Positions 52,074 through 61,037 of a stretch of DNA of 64,000 nucleotides are shown piece after piece. Origin of the DNA: Alphaproteobacteria bacterium (GTDB lineage Bacteria > Myxococcota_A > UBA796 > GCA-2862545). A program made the position numbers and the translations under genes. A model generated the notes under the pieces. That model saw only the letters and a program-made list of their open reading frames with translations. It was not told the DNA's origin and ran no database searches. The number at the start of each line of letters is the position of its first letter. Within the stretch, counting starts at the first letter, position 1. The stretch is from contig JACKER010000030.1 in the NCBI GenBank assembly GCA_020632925.1, positions 1 through 64,000 on the forward strand, in the 5' to 3' direction.

Positions 52074-52984
52074 AGCTGCTCCTCCAGCCGCGCGCCCAGC
52101 TCGTCGATCCGGCGCTCCGGGTCGACCCGGGGGATGCGCACGCGGCGGGTGTGGGGGAGGCCCGCAGCCAGGAGCTCCATGGCCTCCTCCTGCCGCTCGG
52201 CGCGGTCGGAGGTCGCCCGCAGCAGGTCGCTCAGCGCGGCGGCCTGCGGGACGGTCCGCAGTCGCTCCAGGACGGCGTCGGCCCCGGGCGGGGTCGGGAA
52301 GGGCTCCTCCACGCGGTTGGCGACGATGGTGTGCACCCCCAGGCCCTCCTGCGAAAGCTGAGCCGTGAGGTCCAGCGTCTCGCTCACGGGCAGCTCCTCC
52401 GGCAGCGTCGCGATCACGACCGCCGTCTGATCGATGTCGGCGAGGAACAGTCCGATGCGCTTGGAGAGCTCGTGGAAGGGTCCACTGCGGGCCAGGCTGC
52501 TCATGGTGGCCGCGGCCTGGAGCAGCGTGATGCCGTGGCCGGTCGCGGGCGCGTCGAGGATCAGCACGTCGAAGTGGGGATCGCCCGGGAGGGGCTCGGT
52601 GATCAGGTTCTCGATCTTGCCGAGCAGCAGCAGGTCGTTGAGCCCGGGCACCGCGTCGACGAAGGTGAGCACGGTCTTGTTGCGCAGCACCCCGCGCGCG
52701 AGGGCGGGCAGGCGGAGCTTCCGGCGCCCGAACTCCTCGAGGCACTCCATCACCGTCAGCGACCAGGTCTCGATGTCGTGCGATCCGCGGCGGAACGCGA
52801 AGCTCCGGCCCTCGAGCCCGAGTTGGGCGGCGGCGGCTCCCTCGCCGAGCTCCACGACACAGGGACGGAGCCCCTTGCGTCGCGCGGCGGCGGCGAGCGC
52901 GACCGACACGGTGGTCCGGCCGACCCCGCCCTTGCCGAGGACCACCACCAGGCGGTGCTCGAGCAGTGGCCGCCGGGCGGTCAT
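52070..52984 (-). CDS. ArsA/Get3-like ATPase, subunit lacking P-loop Lys
   Basis: A 304-residue ArsA/Get3-type protein. The Walker A reads GKGGVGRTT: the signature Lys (in GKGG) is kept, but the invariant P-loop Lys is Arg, so it probably cannot hydrolyse ATP well alone. It has CVVELGEG (switch I position, Asp changed to Glu) and DVLILDAPATGHGITLL. This is the reverse of the neighbour, which lost the signature Lys. ATG 52984 overlaps the hydrolase stop in ATGA, and its own stop overlaps the next GTG. Paired ArsA-like genes in actinobacteria (Rv3679-Rv3680) are a comparable case. Confidence 0.88.
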   Translation of the reverse strand: MTARRPLLEHRLVVVLGKGGVGRTTVSVALAAAARRKGLRPCVVELGEGAAAAQLGLEGRSFAFRRGSHDIETWSLTVMECLEEFGRRKLRLPALARGVLRNKTVLTFVDAVPGLNDLLLLGKIENLITEPLPGDPHFDVLILDAPATGHGITLLQAAATMSSLARSGPFHELSKRIGLFLADIDQTAVVIATLPEELPVSETLDLTAQLSQEGLGVHTIVANRVEEPFPTPPGADAVLERLRTVPQAAALSDLLRATSDRAERQEEAMELLAAGLPHTRRVRIPRVDPERRIDELGARLEEQL

Positions 52985-53820
52985 GTGGGCTCGCCAGCCG
53001 GCTCGCCGGCGGACAGGGCCACCTGGACCGCGCGGTACACCCGTGCGGACAGGAGCATGTCGACGTGTCCCGCGGACTCGACGGCCACCAGATCTCCACC
53101 GTGCTCGGGGGCGCCGCTGGAGGCGGGGACGACGACGGGATCGTCGGGGCTGTGGATGCAGGTCGTGGGCACGGGCGGGGGCCACAGCCCGTCCAGCGCG
53201 TGTCCGCCGAAGCGGAGCTCCTCGACGCCGCGCCCGCGACCGAAGACGGCCATGCGCGTGCCCTTCCAGGGGGTGCCGAGCGTGATCAGGCGCCGCACGC
53301 GGTCGCCGCCGTGGTGGCGGAGGTACCAGGCCGCCACCAGGCCGCCGGTGCTGAACGCCACGATGTCCACGCGATCGGTGCCGGCCGCGCGCGCGAGCTC
53401 CTCGACCGTCCGCGCGAGGTCGCCCGCCTCGGCCGCCAGGGGACGCTCGCGTCCGCCGCGGTCCGTCGCCCACACCCACGCGAAGCCGCGCTGCACGAGG
53501 AAGGTCCGCATCGGCCAGAGGCTGGCACGGTTCCACGTCAACCCGGGCACGAGCAGGACGGGCGGGGTGCGGCGCGGCGTCCGGCCGTTCCCGGGTGCCA
53601 CGGGGATCGGCCGCGACCGACCGAACGCCAGCCAGCCGAGAGCGGACAGCGTCACGCGGGCACCGGCTTCCCGCGCCGCCAGCGCGATCAGGCGCGCGTC
53701 CACCGCGACCGGCTCGTTGCGGTCCGTCGCCTGCACGGCGATGCCCACGGCAGCGAGGAGCAACGCCCACCCGAACCAGAGGAGCAAGGACAGCATCAGG
53801 AGCAGCAGGGCCTGCGTCAA
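52981..53820 (-). CDS. alpha/beta hydrolase, lipase-like, membrane anchored
   Basis: A 279-residue protein with an N-terminal hydrophobic helix (LLLLMLSLLLWFGWALLLAAVG) and an alpha/beta-hydrolase fold. The oxyanion region reads VLLVPGLTWN, the nucleophile elbow is AFSTGG (Ser in A-F-S-T-G-G), acid candidates are Asp in HSPDDPVV, and the catalytic His is in SAGHVDM. Such proteins are often lipases or esterases acting at the inner membrane. It starts the three-gene coupled unit with the ArsA pair; a functional link is unproven. ATG 53820 is 75 bases from the divergent fmdB start. Confidence 0.8.
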   Translation of the reverse strand: MTQALLLLMLSLLLWFGWALLLAAVGIAVQATDRNEPVAVDARLIALAAREAGARVTLSALGWLAFGRSRPIPVAPGNGRTPRRTPPVLLVPGLTWNRASLWPMRTFLVQRGFAWVWATDRGGRERPLAAEAGDLARTVEELARAAGTDRVDIVAFSTGGLVAAWYLRHHGGDRVRRLITLGTPWKGTRMAVFGRGRGVEELRFGGHALDGLWPPPVPTTCIHSPDDPVVVPASSGAPEHGGDLVAVESAGHVDMLLSARVYRAVQVALSAGEPAGEPT

Positions 53821-53895
53821 CGCGCTCGTTCCAGGGCTTGCCGAGGTGAGGTCCGGTCCCTATATCGGGCTGCTCGACGAACCGCGGAGTGCGCG

Positions 53896-54183
53896 ATGCC
53901 GATCTACGAGTACGAGTGCGGGTCCTGCGGCCACCGCTACGAGAAGATGGTCCGGATCGGAGCCGAAGCTCCGCCGTGTCCCGAGTGCGCCTCGGCCGAG
54001 GTCCGGAAGCTCGTGAGCCAGTCCTCCTTCGTCCTCAAGGGAGGTGGTTGGTACAAAGACCACTACGGGCTGAAGAAGGACGGCGGGTCGAAGTCCGACG
54101 GCGGCACCAAGACGTCGGACTCGGGCTCCGCCACCAAGAGCGAGTCCAAGCCCGCCTCGGGCACGACGCCGGCCAAGGCCTGA
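53896..54183 (+). CDS. FmdB-type zinc ribbon protein
   Basis: A 95-residue protein with an N-terminal zinc ribbon: YEYECGSCGHRYE then PPCPECASAEV (four Cys). The second half is Gly/Ser/Lys-rich and disordered. FmdB-family proteins have been linked to regulation of amide metabolism, but their function here is unknown. ATG 53896 has a weak purine stretch upstream. Its stop is 3 bases before the folD GTG, so they are likely cotranscribed. Confidence 0.83.
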   Translation: MPIYEYECGSCGHRYEKMVRIGAEAPPCPECASAEVRKLVSQSSFVLKGGGWYKDHYGLKKDGGSKSDGGTKTSDSGSATKSESKPASGTTPAKA

Positions 54184-54186
54184 TCG

Positions 54187-55017
54187 GTGGCGACGCTCAT
54201 CGACGGCTCCGCGCTCGCCAAGTCCTGGAACCAGGCGATCGCCGCGGAGGTGCGCACGATGCCGCGTCCTCCCGGGCTCGCCGTCGTCCTGGTCGGCCAG
54301 GATCCCGCGTCGCAGGTCTACGTGAAGCGGAAGGGTCAGGTGGCCCACCGGCTCGGCTTCCACCACCTCCAGATCGACCTGCCCGAGACCGCCTCGCTCG
54401 ACGAGATCGTCGCCACGGTCCGTCGCCTCAACGACGACCCCACGATCGACGGCATCCTGGTGCAACTGCCGCTCCCGGGCGGGCTCGACGGGCGGCTCGT
54501 GACGGAGCACATCGACCCCGCGAAGGACGTCGACGGGCTGACGACCGCGAACGTGGGTGCGCTGGCGCAGGGGCGGCCCCGGCTGGTCCCGTGCACGCCC
54601 GCTGGCGTCATGCGCCTGCTGGCGTCGGTGGACGTGCGGACCGAGGGGGCCGAGGCCGTGGTGATCGGACGATCCAACCTGTTCGGCCGCCCGATGGCGA
54701 TGCTCCTCGAGCAGGCCAACGCCACCGTCACCATCGCCCACAGCCGCACGCGCGACCTGGCCACGGTCGTTCGCCGCGCCGAGATCGTGATCGCGGCGGT
54801 CGGGCGTCCGCGGATGGTGGGCGCCGACTGGGTCCGCGAGGGGGCCGTGGTCATCGACGTGGGCATGAACCGTCTGGCGGACGGCACGCTCTGCGGCGAC
54901 GTGGACTTCGACGCCGTGGAGCCGCGGGTCCGCGCGATCACGCCGGTGCCGGGGGGCGTGGGACCGACCACGATCGCGATGCTGATGGCGAACACGCTGC
55001 AGGCGGCCCGCGCCTGA
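54187..55017 (+). CDS. folD: methylenetetrahydrofolate dehydrogenase/cyclohydrolase
   Basis: FolD interconverts 5,10-methylene-THF, methenyl-THF and 10-formyl-THF, feeding purines, fMet-tRNA and the glycine cleavage cycle (gcvTHP 0.5 kb downstream). 276 residues, full length. Signatures: VYVKRKGQVAHRLG (Lys and Tyr catalytic), ILVQLPLPGGL, DPAKDVDGLT, VIGRSNLFGRPMAMLL and VPGGVGPTTIAML. GTG 54187 follows the fmdB stop by 3 bases. NADP binding is expected. Confidence 0.96.
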   Translation: MATLIDGSALAKSWNQAIAAEVRTMPRPPGLAVVLVGQDPASQVYVKRKGQVAHRLGFHHLQIDLPETASLDEIVATVRRLNDDPTIDGILVQLPLPGGLDGRLVTEHIDPAKDVDGLTTANVGALAQGRPRLVPCTPAGVMRLLASVDVRTEGAEAVVIGRSNLFGRPMAMLLEQANATVTIAHSRTRDLATVVRRAEIVIAAVGRPRMVGADWVREGAVVIDVGMNRLADGTLCGDVDFDAVEPRVRAITPVPGGVGPTTIAMLMANTLQAARA

Positions 55018-55035
55018 CCTGCGCCGTCGCGCGGC

Positions 55036-55443
55036 TCAGTGCTCGATGATCTTGCCGTTGCCCGTCGTGGCCTTGTCGCCCTCGATCATCGCGCCCTCGA
55101 TCGTCACCACGGCGTTCCCCCAGGCCTGGATCGCCTGCTGCTTGCCGTGGATGCGGCCGCCCTTGATCGTGACCTTGGCGTTCCCCGCGGCCTTGATCGG
55201 GAAGTCGGCCGTGATGTCGCAGTTCACGAGGGTCAGCTGACACGAGCCCGCCGCCTCGATCGCGATGATGTCCTTCGTCTCGATGACCTTGGTGATCCCG
55301 GTCATCTGCTTCACGTCGCCACCGCCGCAGGTCCAGGTGGTCTCCGAAGGCCAGTCGGAGGAGCCCCCCGCGCCGCCACCACCGCCGCAGGCGAGACCGA
55401 GGAACACCGACAACGGCGCCACCACCCACGTGATCCGAGACAT
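55036..55443 (-). CDS. small lipoprotein with beta-helix-like repeats
   Basis: A 135-residue lipoprotein (signal ending LGLAC). The mature part repeats units of about 20 residues with alternating hydrophobic and small residues (IIAIEAAGSCQLTLVNCDI, PIKAAGNAKVTIKGGRI, AIQAWGNAVVTIEGAMI), the pattern of a right-handed parallel beta-helix. The repeats are too few for an enzyme such as a pectate lyase, so a binding or stalk role is guessed. ATG 55443 on the minus strand has GGGGAG 3 bases upstream. It lies between folD (convergent) and gcvT (divergent). Confidence 0.72.
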   Translation of the reverse strand: MSRITWVVAPLSVFLGLACGGGGGAGGSSDWPSETTWTCGGGDVKQMTGITKVIETKDIIAIEAAGSCQLTLVNCDITADFPIKAAGNAKVTIKGGRIHGKQQAIQAWGNAVVTIEGAMIEGDKATTGNGKIIEH

Positions 55444-55544
55444 CTGCTCCCCCCTCGCTGCCCCGCTAACCGCGCCCACGGGGCGTGGCCCGTTGACACC
55501 GTCGGGGGCGTGGGTGATGGTCGCGCACCCCATCCGAGGCCACG

Positions 55545-56627
55545 ATGCGTCGCACTCCCTTCCACGGCCGCCACGTCGCGGCGGGTGCTCGAATGGTCCC
55601 GTTCGCCGGGTTCGAGATGCCCATCCAGTACGCCGGCATCCGCGAGGAGCACCTCGCGACCCGCGCCCGCGCCGGGCTGTTCGACGTCTCCCACATGGGC
55701 GAGATCCGCTTCCGTGGCCCGAAGGCCGAGGCGTCGCTGACCTGGCTGCTGTCGAACGCGATCCGCCGCATGGAGCCCGGGCAGGCGCAGTACAACGCGC
55801 TGTGCAACGAGCGCGGCGGCGTGGTCGACGACGTGTTCGTGTACAAGCTCGCCGACGACGACTTCATCGTCTGCGTGAACGCCGCCAACCGCGAGAAGGA
55901 CTTCGCCTGGGTGACGGAGCACGATCGAGAGGGCGCCGACATCGTCGACGAGGGCGACGACTGGGCCCAGATCGCGATCCAGGGTCCCGAGGCGGTCGAG
56001 ATCGTGGACCTGCTCGTGGACTTCGACGCGCGCGCCGTGCCCCGGCACCACTTCCGCCACGCGTCCTTCGCGGACGTGGACGGCTGCCTGATCGCGCGCA
56101 CGGGGTACACCGGCGAGGACGGCTTCGAGGTCTTCGTGCCGGCCGGCGACGCCCCTCCGGTGTGGGATCGCGTGCTCGACGCCGGCGTCAACCACGGGCT
56201 GGTGCCCGTGGGCCTCGGCGCGCGCGACACGCTGCGTCTCGAGGTCCGCAACGCGCTCTACGGCCACGAGCTGAACGACGACACGACGCCGCTGCAGTCG
56301 GGCCTGGGCTGGATCGTGAAGCTCGCCAAGCCCGGCGGCTTCCTGGGCTCCGACGCCATCGCCGCCCGCAAGGACGAGGGGCGGGTGGTCGTGGGCATGG
56401 TGGTCGAGGGCAAGCGCATCGCCCGCGAGGGGATGGACGTGCTGTCCGAGGGCCGCGTGGTCGGCCGCGTCACCAGCGGCACGCTCGGTCCCAGCGTCGA
56501 TCGCGCGATCTGCCTCGCCTTCGTGGACCGGGAGCTGGCGTCTGCCGGCACCCGGCTCACCATCGACGTCCGCGGCAAGGAGGCCGTGGGTGTCGTCGTC
56601 GATGGCCCGTTCTACAAGCGCTCCTGA
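55545..56627 (+). CDS. gcvT: glycine cleavage system T protein
   Basis: GcvT (aminomethyltransferase) transfers the methylene group from the H-protein to tetrahydrofolate and releases ammonia. 360 residues. Signatures: MVPFAGFEMPIQY, LFDVSHMGEI, VDDVFVYK, ARTGYTGEDGFEVF, GLGARDTLRLEVR and GWIVKLAK. The upstream gap has a TTGACA at 55493-55498, but its -10 box is poor. No glycine riboswitch was recognised. It is followed by gcvH (21 bases) and gcvP (11 bases), a complete THP unit; the L protein is absent. Confidence 0.96.
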   Translation: MRRTPFHGRHVAAGARMVPFAGFEMPIQYAGIREEHLATRARAGLFDVSHMGEIRFRGPKAEASLTWLLSNAIRRMEPGQAQYNALCNERGGVVDDVFVYKLADDDFIVCVNAANREKDFAWVTEHDREGADIVDEGDDWAQIAIQGPEAVEIVDLLVDFDARAVPRHHFRHASFADVDGCLIARTGYTGEDGFEVFVPAGDAPPVWDRVLDAGVNHGLVPVGLGARDTLRLEVRNALYGHELNDDTTPLQSGLGWIVKLAKPGGFLGSDAIAARKDEGRVVVGMVVEGKRIAREGMDVLSEGRVVGRVTSGTLGPSVDRAICLAFVDRELASAGTRLTIDVRGKEAVGVVVDGPFYKRS

Positions 56628-56648
56628 ATCCAGCGCATCGGAGTCACC

Positions 56649-57017
56649 ATGAACATCCCCGCGAACCTGCAGTACACCAACGACGACGAGTGGGTGACGG
56701 TCGAGGGAGACATCGTCACCGTGGGCATCACCGACTACGCGCAGGATCAGCTCGGAGACCTCGTGCACGTCGAGCTCGGCGAGGTCGGCCGTACGGTCGC
56801 GAAGGACGAGGCCGTCTGCGAGATCGAGTCGGTCAAGACGGTGGCCGAGGTCAAGGCGCCCGTCGCCGGCGAGGTCATCGAGGTCAACGCTGCTCTGGCG
56901 GACGCCGCCGAGCAGATCAACAGTGACCCCTACGGCTCGTGGATCTTCAAGCTCCGCGTGTCCGCGCCCCCCACGGGGCTGCTGGACGCCGCCGCCTACC
57001 AGGCCAAGATCGGCTGA
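56649..57017 (+). CDS. gcvH: glycine cleavage system H protein
   Basis: GcvH carries the aminomethyl group on lipoyl-Lys63 in ESVKT. 122 residues, full length, with YTNDDEWVTVEGDIVTVGITDYAQDQLGDLVHVELGEVG at the start, GSWIFKLRV at the end. ATG 56649 has GGAG nearby. It lies between gcvT and gcvP and needs a lipoyl ligase or LipB, not in the window. Confidence 0.97.
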   Translation: MNIPANLQYTNDDEWVTVEGDIVTVGITDYAQDQLGDLVHVELGEVGRTVAKDEAVCEIESVKTVAEVKAPVAGEVIEVNAALADAAEQINSDPYGSWIFKLRVSAPPTGLLDAAAYQAKIG

Positions 57018-57028
57018 CCGGAACGACC

Positions 57029-59869
57029 ATGCCGACGCCCCCGACGGACGCCTTCCTCAGCCGCCACCTCGGTCCGTCGGATGCCGACGTCACCGACATG
57101 CTGGCCACGCTCGGGCTCGACTCCCTCGACGCCCTGATCGACCAGACCATCCCCGCCGCCATCCGCTCTCCGGTGCCGGACGGCCTGCCCGCCTCGTGCA
57201 CCGAGACGGAGGCCATCGAGGAGCTCGCCGAGCGCGCCGGGCGGAACGCCGTGCTCCGCAGCTACCTCGGGCTCGGGTACCACGGCACGATCACGCCGCC
57301 GGTGGTCCTGCGCAACGTGATCGAGAACCCCGGCTGGTACACCGCGTACACGCCCTACCAGGCCGAGATCAGCCAGGGGCGGCTCGAGGCGCTGCTGGTC
57401 TACCAGACGGTGATCCAGGAGCTCACCGGCATGGAGATCGCCAACGCGAGCCTGCTGGACGAGGCCACCGCCGCCGCCGAGGCGATGACGATGGCCCACC
57501 GGATCTCGGACGGGAAGCGGGACACGTTCTTCGTCGACGAGCGATGCCACCCGCAGACCATCGCTGTCGTGCGGACCCGCGCGGAGCCGCTCGGCATCCA
57601 CGTGAGCGTGGGCCGGTTCGACCAGGACGCCGATCTCGACCAGGTCTATGGCGCGCTCCTGCCCTACCCGTGCACCGACGGGTCGCTGCTCGATCTGCCG
57701 GGGGCCTGCGCCAGGGCACGCGACGCGAAGGTCGTGGTCACGGTGGTGGCCGATCTGCTGGCCCTGACGCTGCTGAAGTCGCCGGGAGAGCTCGGCGCCG
57801 AGATCGTGGTGGGCAGCAGCCAGCGGTTCGGCGTGCCGCTCGGGTTCGGTGGCCCCCACGCCGGGTTCATGGCGACGCTGACCCGTCATCAGCGGCAGAT
57901 GCCCGGTCGGATCATCGGCATCAGCAAGGATGTCCACGGCGACCCCGCGCTGCGCATGGCGCTGCAGACCCGGGAGCAGCACATCCGGCGGCAGAAGGCG
58001 ACGAGCAACATCTGCACGGCGCAGGTGCTGCTCGCGGTCACGGCCGCCTTCTACGCGGTCTGGCACGGTCCCGAGGGGCTCCGGCGGATCGCGGGTCGGG
58101 TCCACTGCATGGCGAAGGCGCTGGCCGAGGGCGCCCGCGCGGCGGGCTGGGCCGTGTCCGACGCGCCGTTCTTCGACACCGTGCGGATCCGTGCCGGCGG
58201 ACGTCAGCAGGACCTCCTGGATGCCGCCCTCTCGAGGGGCATCAACCTCCGCGTCCTCGACGAGGACGTGGTCGTCGCGCTGGACGAGACCGTCACCGAG
58301 AGCGATCTGCAGGACCTCCTCGAGGTCTTCGGCTCGCGTGCGCAGGCGAGCGATCTGCTCGCCAAGGCGGATCCCACGGCGCCCGGGGGCTTCGAGCGGA
58401 CGACCGGCTTCCTGCGCCAGTCCGTGTTCCACGCCCACCGCAGCGAGACCGAGATGCTGCGGTACCTCCATCGACTGCAGGTCAAGGACCTGTCGCTCGA
58501 CGCGAGCATGATCCCGCTCGGGTCGTGCACGATGAAGCTCAACGCCACGACGGAGATGATCCCCGTCACCTGGCCCGGCTTCAACGCGCTCCACCCGTTC
58601 GCGCCGTCCGACCAGACCCAGGGGTACGCCCAGCTGTTCGCGGAGCTCGAGGGCTGGCTGTGCGCCGTCACGGGCTTCGACGCGGTCAGCCTGCAGCCCA
58701 ACGCAGGGTCGCAGGGAGAGTACGCGGGGCTGCTCGCCATCCGCGAGTACCACCGCTCCCGCGGCGACCACGACCAGCGCATGATCTGCCTCATCCCGCA
58801 GTCCGCCCACGGCACCAACCCGGCGTCCGCGGTGATGGCGGGCATGGAGGTCGTCGTCGTGGCCTGCGACGACCACGGCAACATCGACGTGTCCGACCTG
58901 CGGCGGCTCGCGGAGCAGCACGCCGAGCGGCTGGGCGCGCTGATGGTGACGTACCCGTCGACGCACGGCGTGTTCGAGGAGTCGATCCGCGAGGTCTGTG
59001 CGGTCGTCCACAAGCACGGCGGCCAGGTCTACATGGACGGCGCCAACATGAACGCCATGGTGGGGCTCTGTCGTCCGGGGGACATCGGGGCCGACGTCTG
59101 CCACCTCAACCTCCACAAGACGTTCTGCATCCCGCACGGTGGCGGCGGCCCGGGCATGGGCCCGATCGGCGTCCGCGCGCACCTGGCACCCTTCCTGCCC
59201 GGTCACCCCGTGGTGGCGCAGGCTGGCCGGACCGACCTCGGGCCCGTGTCCGCGGCGCCCTGGGGCAGCCCGTCGATCCTGCCGATCTCCTGGGCGTACA
59301 TCCGCATGCTCGGCGGGGAGGGGCTCAAGCGCGCGACCGAGGTGGCCATCCTCAACGCGAACTACCTCGCGACCCTGCTCGACGAGCACTTCCCGGTGCT
59401 CTACAAGGGCGCGAACGGTCGGGTGGCCCACGAGTGCATCCTCGATCTGCGTCCGTTCAAGAACACGGGCGTGATCGTCGACGACGTGGCCAAGCGCCTG
59501 ATGGACTACGGGTTCCACGCGCCCACGATGAGCTTCCCGGTCCCGGGGACGCTCATGGTGGAGCCGACGGAGAGCGAGTCCAAGGCCGAGCTCGACCGGT
59601 TCGTCCAGGCGATGATCGCCATCCGCGCCGAGATCCGTGAGATCGAGGAGGGGAGGGTGGCCATCGCCGACAGCGCGCTCCGCCATGCCCCCCACACCGC
59701 CGGCGACGTGACCGGGGACGTCTGGGACCGCCCGTACACGCGGAGCCAGGCAGCCTTCCCGACGCCGCACACGCGCGCCCACAAGTACTGGCCGACGGTG
59801 GGTCGCATCGACAACGCGGCTGGCGACCGGCACCTCATCTGTACCTGCGACGCCTGGCCGGATCACTAG
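57029..59869 (+). CDS. gcvP: glycine cleavage system P protein
   Basis: GcvP decarboxylates glycine using PLP and passes the aminomethyl group to GcvH. 946 residues, the fused type with both halves. The N-terminal half has RHLGPSDADV and the motif DEATAAAEAM; the PLP Lys697 is in NLHKTFCIPHGGGGPG, and the C-terminal GVIVDDVAKRLMDYGFHAPTMSFPVPGTLM is typical. ATG 57029 starts 11 bases after the gcvH stop. It ends 42 bases before the convergent sigma-factor stop. Length agrees with single-chain P proteins (about 950). Confidence 0.96.
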   Translation: MPTPPTDAFLSRHLGPSDADVTDMLATLGLDSLDALIDQTIPAAIRSPVPDGLPASCTETEAIEELAERAGRNAVLRSYLGLGYHGTITPPVVLRNVIENPGWYTAYTPYQAEISQGRLEALLVYQTVIQELTGMEIANASLLDEATAAAEAMTMAHRISDGKRDTFFVDERCHPQTIAVVRTRAEPLGIHVSVGRFDQDADLDQVYGALLPYPCTDGSLLDLPGACARARDAKVVVTVVADLLALTLLKSPGELGAEIVVGSSQRFGVPLGFGGPHAGFMATLTRHQRQMPGRIIGISKDVHGDPALRMALQTREQHIRRQKATSNICTAQVLLAVTAAFYAVWHGPEGLRRIAGRVHCMAKALAEGARAAGWAVSDAPFFDTVRIRAGGRQQDLLDAALSRGINLRVLDEDVVVALDETVTESDLQDLLEVFGSRAQASDLLAKADPTAPGGFERTTGFLRQSVFHAHRSETEMLRYLHRLQVKDLSLDASMIPLGSCTMKLNATTEMIPVTWPGFNALHPFAPSDQTQGYAQLFAELEGWLCAVTGFDAVSLQPNAGSQGEYAGLLAIREYHRSRGDHDQRMICLIPQSAHGTNPASAVMAGMEVVVVACDDHGNIDVSDLRRLAEQHAERLGALMVTYPSTHGVFEESIREVCAVVHKHGGQVYMDGANMNAMVGLCRPGDIGADVCHLNLHKTFCIPHGGGGPGMGPIGVRAHLAPFLPGHPVVAQAGRTDLGPVSAAPWGSPSILPISWAYIRMLGGEGLKRATEVAILNANYLATLLDEHFPVLYKGANGRVAHECILDLRPFKNTGVIVDDVAKRLMDYGFHAPTMSFPVPGTLMVEPTESESKAELDRFVQAMIAIRAEIREIEEGRVAIADSALRHAPHTAGDVTGDVWDRPYTRSQAAFPTPHTRAHKYWPTVGRIDNAAGDRHLICTCDAWPDH

Positions 59870-59911
59870 GCCCCGGCGCTCGGTCTGCCTCGCGCGATCG
59901 CTCCGGCGCGC

Positions 59912-60808
59912 TCAGAGCGCGGAGTCGAGGAAGGACTCCAGGCTCTGGCGGCGGCGGGCGTGCCGCAGCTTGCGGAGCGCCTTGATCTCGATCTGGCGGA
60001 TCCGCTCGCGGGTCAGGGCGAAGCGGGTGCCGATCTCCTCGAGGGAGTAGTGGGTGGGCTCGCCGATGCCGTACCGCATGCGGATGACCTTCTCCTCGCG
60101 CGGCGTGAGGCTCGAGAGCACGTCGTCGATGGACTCGCGCAGGTCGGCCTGGTCCAGCTGCTCGGAGGGGTTCTCGGCGTCCGGGTTCTCCACGAAGTCG
60201 ATGACCGTGCTCTCGCCGTCCTCGCCGACCTGGGCGTCGAGGCTCATGGGCTCGCGGGTCATCTTCAGCAGCTCGTCGACCTCGGCCACGTCGATGTCGA
60301 GGTGGCTCGCGATCTCCTGCGGCGTCGGCTCGCGGCCGGTCTGCTGGAACAGGAACTTCTGCGTCTGGTGGACGCGGTTGACCACCTCGAGCTTGTAGAT
60401 CGGGATGCGGATGGTCCGGATCTGGCTCTCGATGGCGCGGATGATGGACTGGCGGATCCACCAGGAGGCGTAGGTCGAGAACTTGAAGCCCTTCGTCCAG
60501 TCGAACTTCTCGACCGCCTTCATCAGGCCGAGGTTCCCTTCCTGGATGAGGTCGGCGAGGGGCAGTCCGCGGTAGGTGTACTGCTTGGCGACCGAGACCA
60601 CGAGCCGCAGGTTGGCGCGGACGAGCGCGGCCTTCGCGAGCTCGGCGTCGGGCCCGCCGTCGTCGATCCGCCGGGCGACCTCGACCTCGTCCTTGTGGGA
60701 CAGCAGCGGGATCTGGCCCATCGAGCGCAGGTACTTGTTCAGCAGCGCTGCGGGATCGTCCATCTCGGAGTTCTTGCGAGCGGCAGCGGGCATGTCGTCC
60801 TCTCCCAT
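59912..60808 (-). CDS. sigma-70 family RNA polymerase sigma factor (group 1/2)
   Basis: A 298-residue sigma-70 factor. It has region 1.2 (YLRSMGQIPLLSHKDEVEVARRI), region 2 (LIQEGNLGLMKAVEKFDWTKGFKFSTYASWWIRQSI), region 3 and region 4 (YSLEEIGTRFALTRERIRQIEIKALRKLR), but no region 1.1. It resembles RpoS and short RpoD-like stationary-phase sigma factors, but cannot be named more exactly. I chose ATG 60808 with GGAGG 8 bases upstream; ATG 60793 would remove five residues. It converges on gcvP. Long gap to exbB (229 bases) holds possible promoters, none clear. Confidence 0.85.
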   Translation of the reverse strand: MGEDDMPAAARKNSEMDDPAALLNKYLRSMGQIPLLSHKDEVEVARRIDDGGPDAELAKAALVRANLRLVVSVAKQYTYRGLPLADLIQEGNLGLMKAVEKFDWTKGFKFSTYASWWIRQSIIRAIESQIRTIRIPIYKLEVVNRVHQTQKFLFQQTGREPTPQEIASHLDIDVAEVDELLKMTREPMSLDAQVGEDGESTVIDFVENPDAENPSEQLDQADLRESIDDVLSSLTPREEKVIRMRYGIGEPTHYSLEEIGTRFALTRERIRQIEIKALRKLRHARRRQSLESFLDSAL

Positions 60809-61037
60809 CCTGGGCACCTCCACACAGAGCAAGGCTCGTGCCAGAGGGCGGTCCAACGGTCGTCGCCCGCGATCGAGGAGGGTCAACAACGGTCACGGCG
60901 GGTCTTCCGCCGGTGAGAGGTCCACGGACCACGACGCGTGTGTCGGACTTCGCGACGTGTCTGTCCGGAATCCGCGACGATGTCCGAGATCCTGATACGC
61001 CGCGCGGTCGTGGTATCAGGAGCCCCAGGAGAGCTCG
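60809..61037. other. divergent intergenic region sigma factor / exbB
   Basis: A 229-base stretch between the divergent sigma factor and exbB genes. It should carry both promoters, but no good -35/-10 pair is visible. CCTGATACG at 60990 and GGTATCAGG at 61012-61020 form an inverted repeat, CCTGATAC with GTATCAGG, that could be an operator or a hairpin. Confidence 0.4.

Noticed and set aside
55493..55498. TTGACA before gcvT as promoter
   Set aside because: The -10 position is poor (GATGGT-like), so it is not listed as a feature.
55444..55544. Glycine riboswitch before gcvT
   Set aside because: The gap is only 101 bases and shows no tandem aptamer pattern.
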